The notes below the pieces were generated by a model. It was not told the DNA's origin. It was given only the letters and a program-made list of their open reading frames with translations, and searched no databases. From the NCBI GenBank assembly GCA_027487795.1, contig JAIYCX010000031.1, positions 1-64,000 on the forward strand: a stretch of 64,000 bases of DNA. The letters run 5' to 3'. Position numbers and translations under genes: made by a program. Positions 35,803 through 44,168 of the stretch are shown one piece after another (position 1 is the first letter of the stretch; each line of letters opens with the position of its first letter). This DNA is from Pseudomonadota bacterium (GTDB lineage Bacteria > Bdellovibrionota_C > UBA2361 > SZUA-149 > DAOLCO01).

Positions 35803-37716
35803 TTAAGCTTTCTTTCTTCGAAGTTTTAAAACACTAAAAATAATTAAAAGAAGTGGTACTAAAAATGAATTTAGTAAAAATAATTTAGTTCCTAAACTTT
35901 CCTTATCTTCTCTTAATGATCTTCTGACATTTCTTAATCTAGCTTGAGCGTCCTTTTTCTTCTCTCTTAAAAGTTGAATTTCATCAAGAAGTGCTTTGTC
36001 CATTACAGCCGCTTTTGAATTTGGCATTTCTGACATACCAGCAGATTTATTTCCTTTTCCTCCTTCTTGAAGTTCACCTAATCGTCTATTAGTTTCATTT
36101 ACTTCTTCTTGAAATCTAGCCTCTTCCTGTCTAAATCTTTGTTGAGCATCAGCTTCTATTTCTTGAACCTTATCAAATGGTCTTGTAAAACGACCCCTTG
36201 ATCTAAGTTGTATTAGCTCATTGTTACCAGATAGATTCTCAGCAATATTAGCTACTAAAACTTGATTATCATTGATTAAAGATACTATCTCAGTGCCAAA
36301 AAAGCTTTGTCTCATTGCTGAATACTGATCGGCCATAAAATCAGCATCACTGAGAATAATAACCGTAGCAGGTTTTTCAGACTTAGCTTTAAAAGGAGTA
36401 GTTAAAGTACTTCCAGCAGGTGCTTCCTTAAAGCTAGATGGAAACTCTCCGCTTAATTTTACACCTAATATATTAGTCTTATTTTCAGGTTTAAATTTCT
36501 TAAGTAGTGCTCTAGGATCTTCAGAAGTAAACTTAATATCCTTTTCTTCAAACACCATAGAATCAAGTGATGTTTTAAATAATTCTTGCTTGGTGATTCC
36601 TGGAACATCATTAACTAGTAATACACCCGCCCATGCAAACATAATATTTTCTAGAGAACTTGTTATAACATCAGATTGATTTATTATTTCCAAATTTGCA
36701 TATGACTTAGGAGTAAGACTTAGCCAAGCTATAAAATTTTCAGGCTGACCTCCTTGCTGTATAGCTACCGGTGTAGATAACTTTGCATCTGTCACCACCT
36801 TCTTTCCATCCATTGTTACACCCCATGCAGATGTAAGTTCATTTATATTAGAGCTCTTATCAGCCATCAAAGCTGCCATTGGATTACTTGGATCTTGTGG
36901 TGGACTGTCTGCCATACATAATGGATCTTCGGCAATAAACAGATTACCACCTCTCATTACATACTGATCTAAAGCATATCTTGTAGCTTCAGAAAGACCT
37001 CTAGGGTGTATTAGCATAAGGTTAGTAATGTCAGCTGGTATTTCAGTAACATCAAAAGGCACATTTTTAACTTCAGTTAATTTTTCTAACTGACTTAGAA
37101 AAATCCAAGGCTTAGTAGCAGCCTGAGGTTGCATTGGATTTGGAGCTGGCTTACTGCCAGAAATTGAAAGCGGGCTCATTACCCCAATTGAAGGCTTTGT
37201 TTGAGTATTTAAAGTGTATAACAGTTTAGTGACATCATACTCTAAAAATTCTTGTCTCTGTAAGTTAAAAGCAGGAATAATATCTTCTATTCCATCTCCG
37301 CTTAAACCAACAAGACCCATATAAACTTTCTCTCCAGACGGTAAATCCATCGGAGTCACACCGTATTTATCCGCCCACTCCTCATCTTCCGTATCAGGTC
37401 TTGGATCAAATACTTCAACATTAACCTTACCAGAACTTTGTCTAGCATACTCTTTTAATAGATCCGCAATTCGAGCTCCGTAAATCTTAATTAAAGGAAA
37501 CTTATCGCCCTCTGTTTTAGAATAATAAAGCTTTAGAGTAACCGGCAAATCTAACTTTGCTAAAATATTCTTACTCCCATCAGATAAAGTATATAAACCT
37601 TCTTCAGTAAAATCTGCATAGTACCTACTAAACAAATTATTGCTTATGCCGTTGATTACGACAAAGACAAAAAGAAGTAGTGCTATACTTGAACCAGTAA
37701 GCGCTGATCTATTCAC
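35803..37716 (-). CDS. GldG-like ABC auxiliary protein
   Basis: A 637-aa protein: an N-terminal membrane helix (about 10-28), a long periplasmic ABC_transp_aux region (LYTLSDGSKNILAKLDLPVTLKLYYS; FDPRPDTEDEEWADKYGV; LMLIHPRGLSEATRYALDQYVMRGGNLFIAEDP), a Glu/Arg/Gln-rich coiled coil (about 525-615) and a C-terminal membrane helix (LFLLNSFLVPLLLIIFSVL). This is the layout of GldG-type auxiliary proteins known from Bacteroidota gliding but also found widely in non-gliding bacteria. The transported substrate is unknown. Confidence 0.88.
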   Translation of the reverse strand: MNRSALTGSSIALLLFVFVVINGISNNLFSRYYADFTEEGLYTLSDGSKNILAKLDLPVTLKLYYSKTEGDKFPLIKIYGARIADLLKEYARQSSGKVNVEVFDPRPDTEDEEWADKYGVTPMDLPSGEKVYMGLVGLSGDGIEDIIPAFNLQRQEFLEYDVTKLLYTLNTQTKPSIGVMSPLSISGSKPAPNPMQPQAATKPWIFLSQLEKLTEVKNVPFDVTEIPADITNLMLIHPRGLSEATRYALDQYVMRGGNLFIAEDPLCMADSPPQDPSNPMAALMADKSSNINELTSAWGVTMDGKKVVTDAKLSTPVAIQQGGQPENFIAWLSLTPKSYANLEIINQSDVITSSLENIMFAWAGVLLVNDVPGITKQELFKTSLDSMVFEEKDIKFTSEDPRALLKKFKPENKTNILGVKLSGEFPSSFKEAPAGSTLTTPFKAKSEKPATVIILSDADFMADQYSAMRQSFFGTEIVSLINDNQVLVANIAENLSGNNELIQLRSRGRFTRPFDKVQEIEADAQQRFRQEEARFQEEVNETNRRLGELQEGGKGNKSAGMSEMPNSKAAVMDKALLDEIQLLREKKKDAQARLRNVRRSLREDKESLGTKLFLLNSFLVPLLLIIFSVLKLRRKKA

Positions 37717-37743
37717 TAAAATCCTCCAATACTTTTTATTATG

Positions 37744-38487
37744 CTAATCTGCTTTTTTACGATCTATCACTATAATTCCCACCATAAGTGAAATCACAAT
37801 GACTGATAAAAAATAAACTATATCAGATAAATTAATAACTCCCCTCTGAATTGCTTCAAAGTGATAAGGGAAACTTAAATTAACCAATTGCCCTACGAAA
37901 GATCCTGGTAAAATTTGCTGAAAAAGCCCTATTACAGGGTCAGAACCTAGTAAAATTAAAACTAAACAAACAAATGTTGAAAGCACAAAACTTATAACTT
38001 GATTGCTAGTGCAAGCTGATAGACAACAACCTAAAGCAAGAAAAGCCCCTGCCATTATAAAACTACCAAAATATCCAGATAAAATAACACCCATGTCTGG
38101 CTGACCTAGGTACATGACCGTAAAAACTATAGGGCAAGTTAACACTAAAGATAGACCTAAAAATGCCCAAGCTGCGAGATACTTTCCAAGCATTGCCTCT
38201 TCTAAACTTACTGGCAAAGTTAAAAGTAATTCAATAGTTCCGGTTCTTCTTTCTTCCGCCCAAAGCCTCATAGAAATTGCTGGGATAATAAAAAGATATA
38301 ACCACGGATGCCAAACAAAAAAGGATCTTAAATCTGCCTGTCCTTGCTCGTAAAATCCACCTAATTTAAAAGTGAAAAATCCATTTAAAACTAAAAATAC
38401 ACTTAAAAAAATAAGTGCTATCGGTGTTGCAAAATAAGATTTTAATTCTCTCTTTGCTATGGAAAAAGAAACATTACTAGATATCAT
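37744..38487 (-). CDS. GldF-like ABC permease
   Basis: A 247-aa integral membrane protein with about six hydrophobic helices; it starts SFSIAKRELKSYFATPIALIFL and has the ABC-2 type EERRTGTIELLLTLPVSLEEAMLGKYLAA segment that contacts the ATPase. The gene lies 12 bp after the ATPase gene and 27 bp before the gldG-like gene, forming a complete transporter with them. Confidence 0.9.
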   Translation of the reverse strand: MISSNVSFSIAKRELKSYFATPIALIFLSVFLVLNGFFTFKLGGFYEQGQADLRSFFVWHPWLYLFIIPAISMRLWAEERRTGTIELLLTLPVSLEEAMLGKYLAAWAFLGLSLVLTCPIVFTVMYLGQPDMGVILSGYFGSFIMAGAFLALGCCLSACTSNQVISFVLSTFVCLVLILLGSDPVIGLFQQILPGSFVGQLVNLSFPYHFEAIQRGVINLSDIVYFLSVIVISLMVGIIVIDRKKAD

Positions 38488-38499
38488 ATTAAATTATTT

Positions 38500-39429
38500 C
38501 TAAGCTGTTAAATCTCTAAATACTTCGTCAAGTTGACCAGAATCAAATCCAATATCCTTAACTTCAATTCCCGATTCTTTAATTATCTTTAGTGCCGTTA
38601 AGATAGACTCGGAACGACTTAAGTTTGAACTTACTTGAACAAGACCTGAGCCAATTGGCTTCACACTTGAAAAACCAGAAATTGGATTTAGTAAAGAAAC
38701 TACCTTTTCTTCTATTCCAGCAGCTAGCCTTAAATCTAAAACAGTTTGGCCCTTACCAGATAGTCGAAGCTCCATAGGAGTACTATCTGTTACTAACTTA
38801 CCATTAGATATAATTATCACTCGAGAACAAACAGCATCAACTTCTTCAAGAATATGAGTTGATACAATAATAGCCTTCTCAGAAGCCATCTCATTGATTA
38901 AATTTCTAACTTCATGCTTTTGATTAGGATCTAATCCATCTGTAGGTTCGTCTAGAATTAATACTTTTGGATTGTGAACTATTGCTTGCGCTAAACCAAC
39001 TCTCCTCTTGAAACCCTTAGACAGTGTTTCAATTCTTTGATCCAATACTTTACTAAGATTTGTCTTAGCAACCGCGGATTCTACTAAGGAAGGAATCTGA
39101 CTACTTTCTAACTGCCTAACTTCAGAGACAAAAAAAAGAAAATCTCTAACTGTCATTTCTCCGTACAAAGGAGCATTTTCTGGCAAATAACCAATTAATT
39201 TACGCGCCTCTCTGGATTCGTCTACTACATCGAAACCACAAATTTTAGCGGTACCAGAGGAAGGTGTTAAAAAACCACATAATATTTTCATTGTTGTGGA
39301 TTTTCCAGCACCATTTGGCCCTAAAAAGCCAAGAACTTCACCTTTTTTTAGTGAAAAACTTAAACCATCAACGGCTAAAATATCGCCATATTTTCTAGAA
39401 AGGTTCTTAACCTCAACCAATTCTTCCAT
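38500..39429 (-). CDS. GldA-like ABC ATPase
   Basis: A 309-aa ATP-binding subunit: Walker A GPNGAGKST, signature LSKGFKRRVGLAQAI (the LSKGxxQR/KR variant common in this branch), Walker B VLILDEPTDGLD, and a C-terminal extension (about 215-309) as in drug- or gliding-type ATPases. It is the first gene of the gldA-gldF-gldG-DUF4340 operon; its promoter should lie in the 39430-39546 gap. It is divergent from pdxS. Confidence 0.92.
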   Translation of the reverse strand: MEELVEVKNLSRKYGDILAVDGLSFSLKKGEVLGFLGPNGAGKSTTMKILCGFLTPSSGTAKICGFDVVDESREARKLIGYLPENAPLYGEMTVRDFLFFVSEVRQLESSQIPSLVESAVAKTNLSKVLDQRIETLSKGFKRRVGLAQAIVHNPKVLILDEPTDGLDPNQKHEVRNLINEMASEKAIIVSTHILEEVDAVCSRVIIISNGKLVTDSTPMELRLSGKGQTVLDLRLAAGIEEKVVSLLNPISGFSSVKPIGSGLVQVSSNLSRSESILTALKIIKESGIEVKDIGFDSGQLDEVFRDLTA

Positions 39430-39546
39430 AGGTCCTTATAGATAGCTTAAAAATGAGACTAAAATTAATATCTTAGGTGATAAATTATATAGTTTATTTC
39501 CTATTTCTTCAAGACCCTAAGTTTTGCAAATTTCTTGCCTTACAAA

Positions 39547-39639
39547 ATGTTATTCAAATCTACTTACCTCGTCCTTAGTATTATTGTCATACAGTTTTTA
39601 CTTATGGCTACATTCTGGTATTTTCCAGACAATTATTAA
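39547..39639 (+). CDS. Possible 30-aa single-pass membrane peptide
   Basis: A 30-codon ORF ends 11 bp before pdxS. The predicted peptide ([20 protein letters not shown]... ending FPDNY) is one membrane helix with a basic N-terminus and an acidic C-terminus, a plausible small inner-membrane protein. There is no obvious ribosome binding site, so it may be an accidental ORF in the pdxS leader. Confidence 0.3.
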   Translation: MLFKSTYLVLSIIVIQFLLMATFWYFPDNY

Positions 39640-39650
39640 ATGGGCAAAAA

Positions 39651-40535
39651 ATGAAAGAAAATTCCTTTAAATTAAAAATCGGCCTAGCAGAAATGCTAAA
39701 AGGCGGAGTTATTATGGACGTAGTAAATGCTGAGCAAGCAGTTATTGCAGAAGATGCTGGAGCAGTAGCGGTTATGGCGCTCGAAAGAGTACCGTCTGAT
39801 ATAAGAAAAGAAGGTGGCGTTGCTCGTATGGCGAATATAGAAATTATAGAAGCCATTATGGAAACAGTAAGTATACCAGTAATGGCAAAAGCAAGAATCG
39901 GTCATTTTGCAGAAGCTCAAATTCTTCAACAACTCGGCGTTGATTTCATAGATGAAAGTGAAGTTCTAACTCCAGCCGATGAAAAATTTCATATAGACAA
40001 ACATCCATTTCAAATTCCTTTTGTATGCGGTGCAACGGACCTAGGCGAAGCGCTAAGAAGAATAAACGAAGGTGCTGCCATGATCAGATCAAAAGGCGAA
40101 GCTGGTACTGGAAATATTATTGAAGCTGTTAGACACATGCGCTCAATTTATTCAGATATTAAAGCCTTAGAAGAACTGGAAAAAGATCAGTTACTAAAGA
40201 GAGCTCAAGAAATGAGAATTCCTTTAGCCTTACTTGAAGAAATTAAGTTACTAAAAAAGCTACCTGTTCCTCTATTTTCAGCAGGTGGGATTGCTACTCC
40301 AGCTGATGCTGCATTAATGATGCAACTAGGTGCAGAGTCAGTATTTGTTGGATCTGGAATATATAAATCTGAAGATCCTGCAGCACGAGCCAGAGCTATC
40401 GTTAAGGCTACAACTGGATTTATGAATCCAGAAATACTTCTTGAAGTTTCAAAAGAAGCAAGAGGAGCCGCGATGCCAGGTATCGATATTAGCACCTTAA
40501 GTAAATCTGAAAGGCTTCAGGATAGAGGTTGGTAA
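39651..40535 (+). CDS. pdxS: Pyridoxal 5'-phosphate synthase subunit PdxS
   Basis: A 294-aa TIM-barrel lyase that makes PLP from ribose 5-phosphate, glyceraldehyde 3-phosphate and ammonia. Conserved blocks include [16 protein letters not shown] (active-site Asp), [16 protein letters not shown] (Schiff-base Lys), [23 protein letters not shown] and [20 protein letters not shown]. Length is typical. It overlaps pdxT by 7 nt, so the ratio of the two subunits is translationally coupled. This is the DXP-independent pathway. Confidence 0.97.
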   Translation: MKENSFKLKIGLAEMLKGGVIMDVVNAEQAVIAEDAGAVAVMALERVPSDIRKEGGVARMANIEIIEAIMETVSIPVMAKARIGHFAEAQILQQLGVDFIDESEVLTPADEKFHIDKHPFQIPFVCGATDLGEALRRINEGAAMIRSKGEAGTGNIIEAVRHMRSIYSDIKALEELEKDQLLKRAQEMRIPLALLEEIKLLKKLPVPLFSAGGIATPADAALMMQLGAESVFVGSGIYKSEDPAARARAIVKATTGFMNPEILLEVSKEARGAAMPGIDISTLSKSERLQDRGW

Positions 40536-41170
40536 ATAATATAAAAGCTGGAGTACTGGCGCTTCAAGGAGATTTTAGTTCTCATATAAGCGCCATCCAG
40601 CTCACTGCAAAAAGTTTAAATGTCGAGGTAGAAGTTTCAGAAATAAGAACTTCTACTGAAATAGAAAAACTAGATCTCTTAGTTTTTCCTGGGGGAGAAT
40701 CCAGTGCGATGCTTAAACTTCTAAAAGCAGATTTAAAAGAAAGTATTATTTCTTTTAAACAACGTGGTGGTCTAATTTTTGGAACTTGCGCAGGAGCTAT
40801 TTTACTTGCAGATAAAGTAAGTAACCCTAAACAATTTTCTTTTCAATTTATTGATGTAGAGATCGAAAGAAACTCATACGGCAGACAAAAAAGCTCATTT
40901 ATTACTAAAGATTTAGTAATAACAGAATTAGGCAAAAAATACCTTAGTTCAAAGAGTTTGGTACTCGAAGGAATTTTTATCAGAGCTCCTAAAATTACGA
41001 GTGTCGGCAAAGAGGTAATGGTTTTAGTAACTCATCTAGATACTCCAGTTCTGGTAATGCAAAATAATGTTTTAATATCTACTTTTCACCCAGAATTGAG
41101 TCCGATATCCAAGTCAGAGCCAAGCCCAATATATCAAATGCTCTTCCAAGTCCTACGAGAAACCCAATAA
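40529..41170 (+). CDS. pdxT: PLP synthase glutaminase subunit PdxT
   Basis: A 213-aa class I glutamine amidotransferase supplying ammonia to PdxS. Conserved features: [27 protein letters not shown], nucleophile Cys in [10 protein letters not shown], and the His/Glu pair in FHPEL near the C-terminus. The start is a TTG at 40529, overlapping the end of pdxS; the first residues ([16 protein letters not shown]) match the family's beginning. No better start is available downstream. Confidence 0.95.
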   Translation: MVNNIKAGVLALQGDFSSHISAIQLTAKSLNVEVEVSEIRTSTEIEKLDLLVFPGGESSAMLKLLKADLKESIISFKQRGGLIFGTCAGAILLADKVSNPKQFSFQFIDVEIERNSYGRQKSSFITKDLVITELGKKYLSSKSLVLEGIFIRAPKITSVGKEVMVLVTHLDTPVLVMQNNVLISTFHPELSPISKSEPSPIYQMLFQVLRETQ

Positions 41171-41258
41171 AACAAAAATCTTAGCCTTTTTCCCTTTATT
41201 ATACTAAGATCAATTCTTTTAAACTTGAACTAAAATCCTTGGATAGATCTTAGATACA

Positions 41259-41885
41259 ATGAATAAGACACTAAAATCTATAAGCTTAATTTCCCTATCA
41301 ATCTTTTCCCTCATATCGACACAAGGTTGTATTAGAAAACCTACTACTCCTCAAATAATAAAAGATGTAGAAGTAAAAACTCCAATTGTTCACGTAGTAA
41401 AATATGATGAGACCTTAGAAGAAATTTCACTTTGGTATACAGGTAAAGAATCTAATAAAAAAAGAATAGCTCAATACAACAATAAAAATTTCCCTGTTAA
41501 ACTAAAAAAAGGTGATAAAATAATTATCCCTTCAGAGTTAGTTATCAAAAAAGAAAAATTCAAAAAGAAGCCAGCAGCAAATTCCAAAAAAGCGACAACA
41601 AACAAAAAAGATAAAAAACAAACTTTAGAAAAAGTAGATCCTAATAACATACTAACACCCCCTCCCTTAGACGAGCCTGTGGTAAATGAAACGGAAATTA
41701 AAAAACCTGAACTAGCAGAACCAGAATTAATTGGGCCCGAATTAATTGAACCTGATATCGTAGAGCCTGAAATACAAGCACCACAAAACGAACCGAAAAT
41801 ACCAGATAATTCTGTAAAAACAGAACCTCAAAATCCTAAGGACGCCAGAAGAATAGAATTACTTAAAGAGCTTCTTGAAAAATAA
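41259..41885 (+). CDS. LysM-domain lipoprotein, proline/glutamate-rich tail
   Basis: A 208-aa protein with a lipoprotein signal ending ISTQGC (Cys24, slightly atypical lipobox), then a LysM-like domain (VVKYDETLEEISLWYTG...KLKKGDKIIIPSEL, about 44-87), a lysine-rich linker, and a repetitive tail of PEL/PEI units (for example PELAEPELIGPELIEPDIVE). LysM domains bind peptidoglycan, so it may tether membrane and cell wall. It ends 3 nt before the kinase gene, suggesting coexpression. Confidence 0.75.
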   Translation: MNKTLKSISLISLSIFSLISTQGCIRKPTTPQIIKDVEVKTPIVHVVKYDETLEEISLWYTGKESNKKRIAQYNNKNFPVKLKKGDKIIIPSELVIKKEKFKKKPAANSKKATTNKKDKKQTLEKVDPNNILTPPPLDEPVVNETEIKKPELAEPELIGPELIEPDIVEPEIQAPQNEPKIPDNSVKTEPQNPKDARRIELLKELLEK

Positions 41886-41888
41886 TAC

Positions 41889-44168
41889 ATGATCAAAGAA
41901 GATACTGTTATAAATGCTCGCTACAAAATCCTCTCTAGAATCGGAAGTGGAGGCATGGGGTCAGTATTTCTTGCAGAAGACTTAGATCTCTCTAATCAAA
42001 TTATCGCTATCAAAGTTCTAGCAACAGATGAGAATATTGACGATGAAGCATTTAAAAGATTTAAAAATGAAGTAGTAATAGCACGCAGCCTTACTCATCC
42101 AAGTATTGTAAGAACTCATGATCTTGGGCATGAAGAAAATGGTTCTTATTTCATTACTATGGAATATGTAGAAGGTTGTACCTTAAAGGATCTTCTAAAA
42201 GAAAGAAATTTAGACCCCGACAATCAAGAAAAAACAAAAGAACTGCTAAGAATTTTTTTAGATATCTTAGAAGGTGTTTCTTACGCGCATGCAAAAGGAG
42301 TAATTCATAGAGATCTTAAACCTGCAAATATACTAATATCTAAATTAGGTGACGTAAAAATAGCAGACTTTGGAACGGCAAGATCTTCAGAATTAACAGA
42401 GAGCCTAACCAAAACTGGCTTCTCCGTTGGCACTCCAGACTATATGTCTCCTGAGCAAATTAAGGGAGAAGATCTAGATCAAACATGTGATATCTACGCT
42501 CTTGGTATTTTACTTTTTGAAGTAATAACTGGTCGTAGACCTTTTTCGGGTGACAGTCCAATTTCAGTTGCGTATAAGCAAATCAACGAGCCACTGCCTC
42601 TATTAAATGACTTCAACAAAATTTCCGAACAATTAGAGTTAGCACTTCTAAGAGCAACAGAAAAATCAAAAGATAATAGAATCAAATCAGCAGAAGACTT
42701 TCTAAATATTCTTCACGATACTCCTGAAGTTAAAAACGCGCTAAACTCTGCTAATAGCAATAACGACAATACAAAGAATAATGATCAAATAAATAAACAA
42801 AAAAATAACGGACTATCAGGCGCGGCTTGGACCTTAGGAGGCGGTCAGCATGACAGAATCATCAGGAATAAGTCATCACAATCCACATCAGATAATACTT
42901 TCAGATTTTCCAAAGTAATACCTTTTGCACTAGTAATACTAATTATACTTTTTGGATTGTATCTTTCAGAAAGGATCTCTACTCTACAAAACTCAAGCCA
43001 AGCAAACGAAGATCAACAATTATTAGACAACGAACTATTAGTTACGGCGAGTCCTTCTCTTAAACCAGAACCAATTCTTCCAAAACCATCACCTATAGAA
43101 ACGACTCAAAATAACAGCTCAGAAACTATAAATACAAAAAATGCAGAGATACCAAAACCAGAATTAGAAAATAAAGAACTAAAACAAAATATTGAGAAAA
43201 AAGTTATTTATGAGCTGGTATCATTTAAAGCTAATATCAACAATCAGAGCTTGCAAAACAACAAAGAAATAGACCCAAAGTTCCTACCTCTAATTAAACT
43301 AGATGTAGTTTTAAATTCTAGTGACATCAATAATTTTAATACCCTAGATACAAATATAGGTTTTGAAATAGTAAATCCTAAAACAGGGCTTCGTTCAGAG
43401 AGACAATTTTTTACTCTTACAAACAAACAGAATAACGAAATTCACCTTACCGGAGCACCAAAAATCTCTGATGAACTTCGAAACTCAGAACTATTAAGAA
43501 TAGATTTAATTGTCGACAATACAAATTACAAAAGTATTTTCTTAAAAATTGTATCAGATAAGCCATCAGCAACCCCTCAAATTAGTCCTAGCTCAGTACC
43601 TTCGCTGGAACCTGCAAAAACTGAGTCGACAATACCTAAACCAATTATTCCAGAAATAAAAGAAGATTCACAGATAATAGCTAAACCTATCACAAATACC
43701 ATTTCCAATAATAACAACTCAAATTTTCCGCCTGCTCTAGGTACTGATAAAATCGCTAATAAAATTGAAGTACCCGTTGAAAATACGATTACTAACAATA
43801 TTGAAAATAAAATAGAAGAAATAACTCCCACACCAGCGCCAGTTATAACCTACAAAGGAATGATCGAAATATTTGATCATTCATCTCTCACAAAAGAATC
43901 TAGAGGACTAACGTTAATACTCAATATTGAAAATGGAAAAGTAAATGGTCTTGCTAAAATTACAGGTCTTGACGATATGTCAGTAACTGGAAAAATGTTC
44001 GAAAGAGGAATTGAGTTAAATTTATTTAATACAAAACTAGAATTAAAGCTCGTCGGCGGTAAAAGAGAAAATAGCTACAGAGGCACTTATACTACACTAA
44101 ATACTAATAGCACTGATAATCAACAAAATTCCAACAATAATGCTGGAATGTGGAGCGTTAATTTATAA
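41889..44168 (+). CDS. Hanks-type serine/threonine kinase, membrane-anchored
   Basis: A 759-aa receptor-like kinase. The N-terminal catalytic domain has the P-loop IGSGGMGSV (about 18-26), VAIK-type lysine AIK (K42), HRD at 140-142 (HRDLKPAN), DFG at 160-162 and GTPDYMSPEQ, so it should be active. A disordered Asn/Lys-rich juxtamembrane region is followed by one membrane helix (PFALVILIILFGLYLS, about 347-362) and an extracytoplasmic part rich in Pro/Ser/Glu/Asn that ends in a small beta-rich domain. Its partner is unknown; the upstream LysM lipoprotein is a candidate. It overlaps the convergent glycosyltransferase by 6 nt. Confidence 0.92.
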   Translation: MIKEDTVINARYKILSRIGSGGMGSVFLAEDLDLSNQIIAIKVLATDENIDDEAFKRFKNEVVIARSLTHPSIVRTHDLGHEENGSYFITMEYVEGCTLKDLLKERNLDPDNQEKTKELLRIFLDILEGVSYAHAKGVIHRDLKPANILISKLGDVKIADFGTARSSELTESLTKTGFSVGTPDYMSPEQIKGEDLDQTCDIYALGILLFEVITGRRPFSGDSPISVAYKQINEPLPLLNDFNKISEQLELALLRATEKSKDNRIKSAEDFLNILHDTPEVKNALNSANSNNDNTKNNDQINKQKNNGLSGAAWTLGGGQHDRIIRNKSSQSTSDNTFRFSKVIPFALVILIILFGLYLSERISTLQNSSQANEDQQLLDNELLVTASPSLKPEPILPKPSPIETTQNNSSETINTKNAEIPKPELENKELKQNIEKKVIYELVSFKANINNQSLQNNKEIDPKFLPLIKLDVVLNSSDINNFNTLDTNIGFEIVNPKTGLRSERQFFTLTNKQNNEIHLTGAPKISDELRNSELLRIDLIVDNTNYKSIFLKIVSDKPSATPQISPSSVPSLEPAKTESTIPKPIIPEIKEDSQIIAKPITNTISNNNNSNFPPALGTDKIANKIEVPVENTITNNIENKIEEITPTPAPVITYKGMIEIFDHSSLTKESRGLTLILNIENGKVNGLAKITGLDDMSVTGKMFERGIELNLFNTKLELKLVGGKRENSYRGTYTTLNTNSTDNQQNSNNNAGMWSVNL

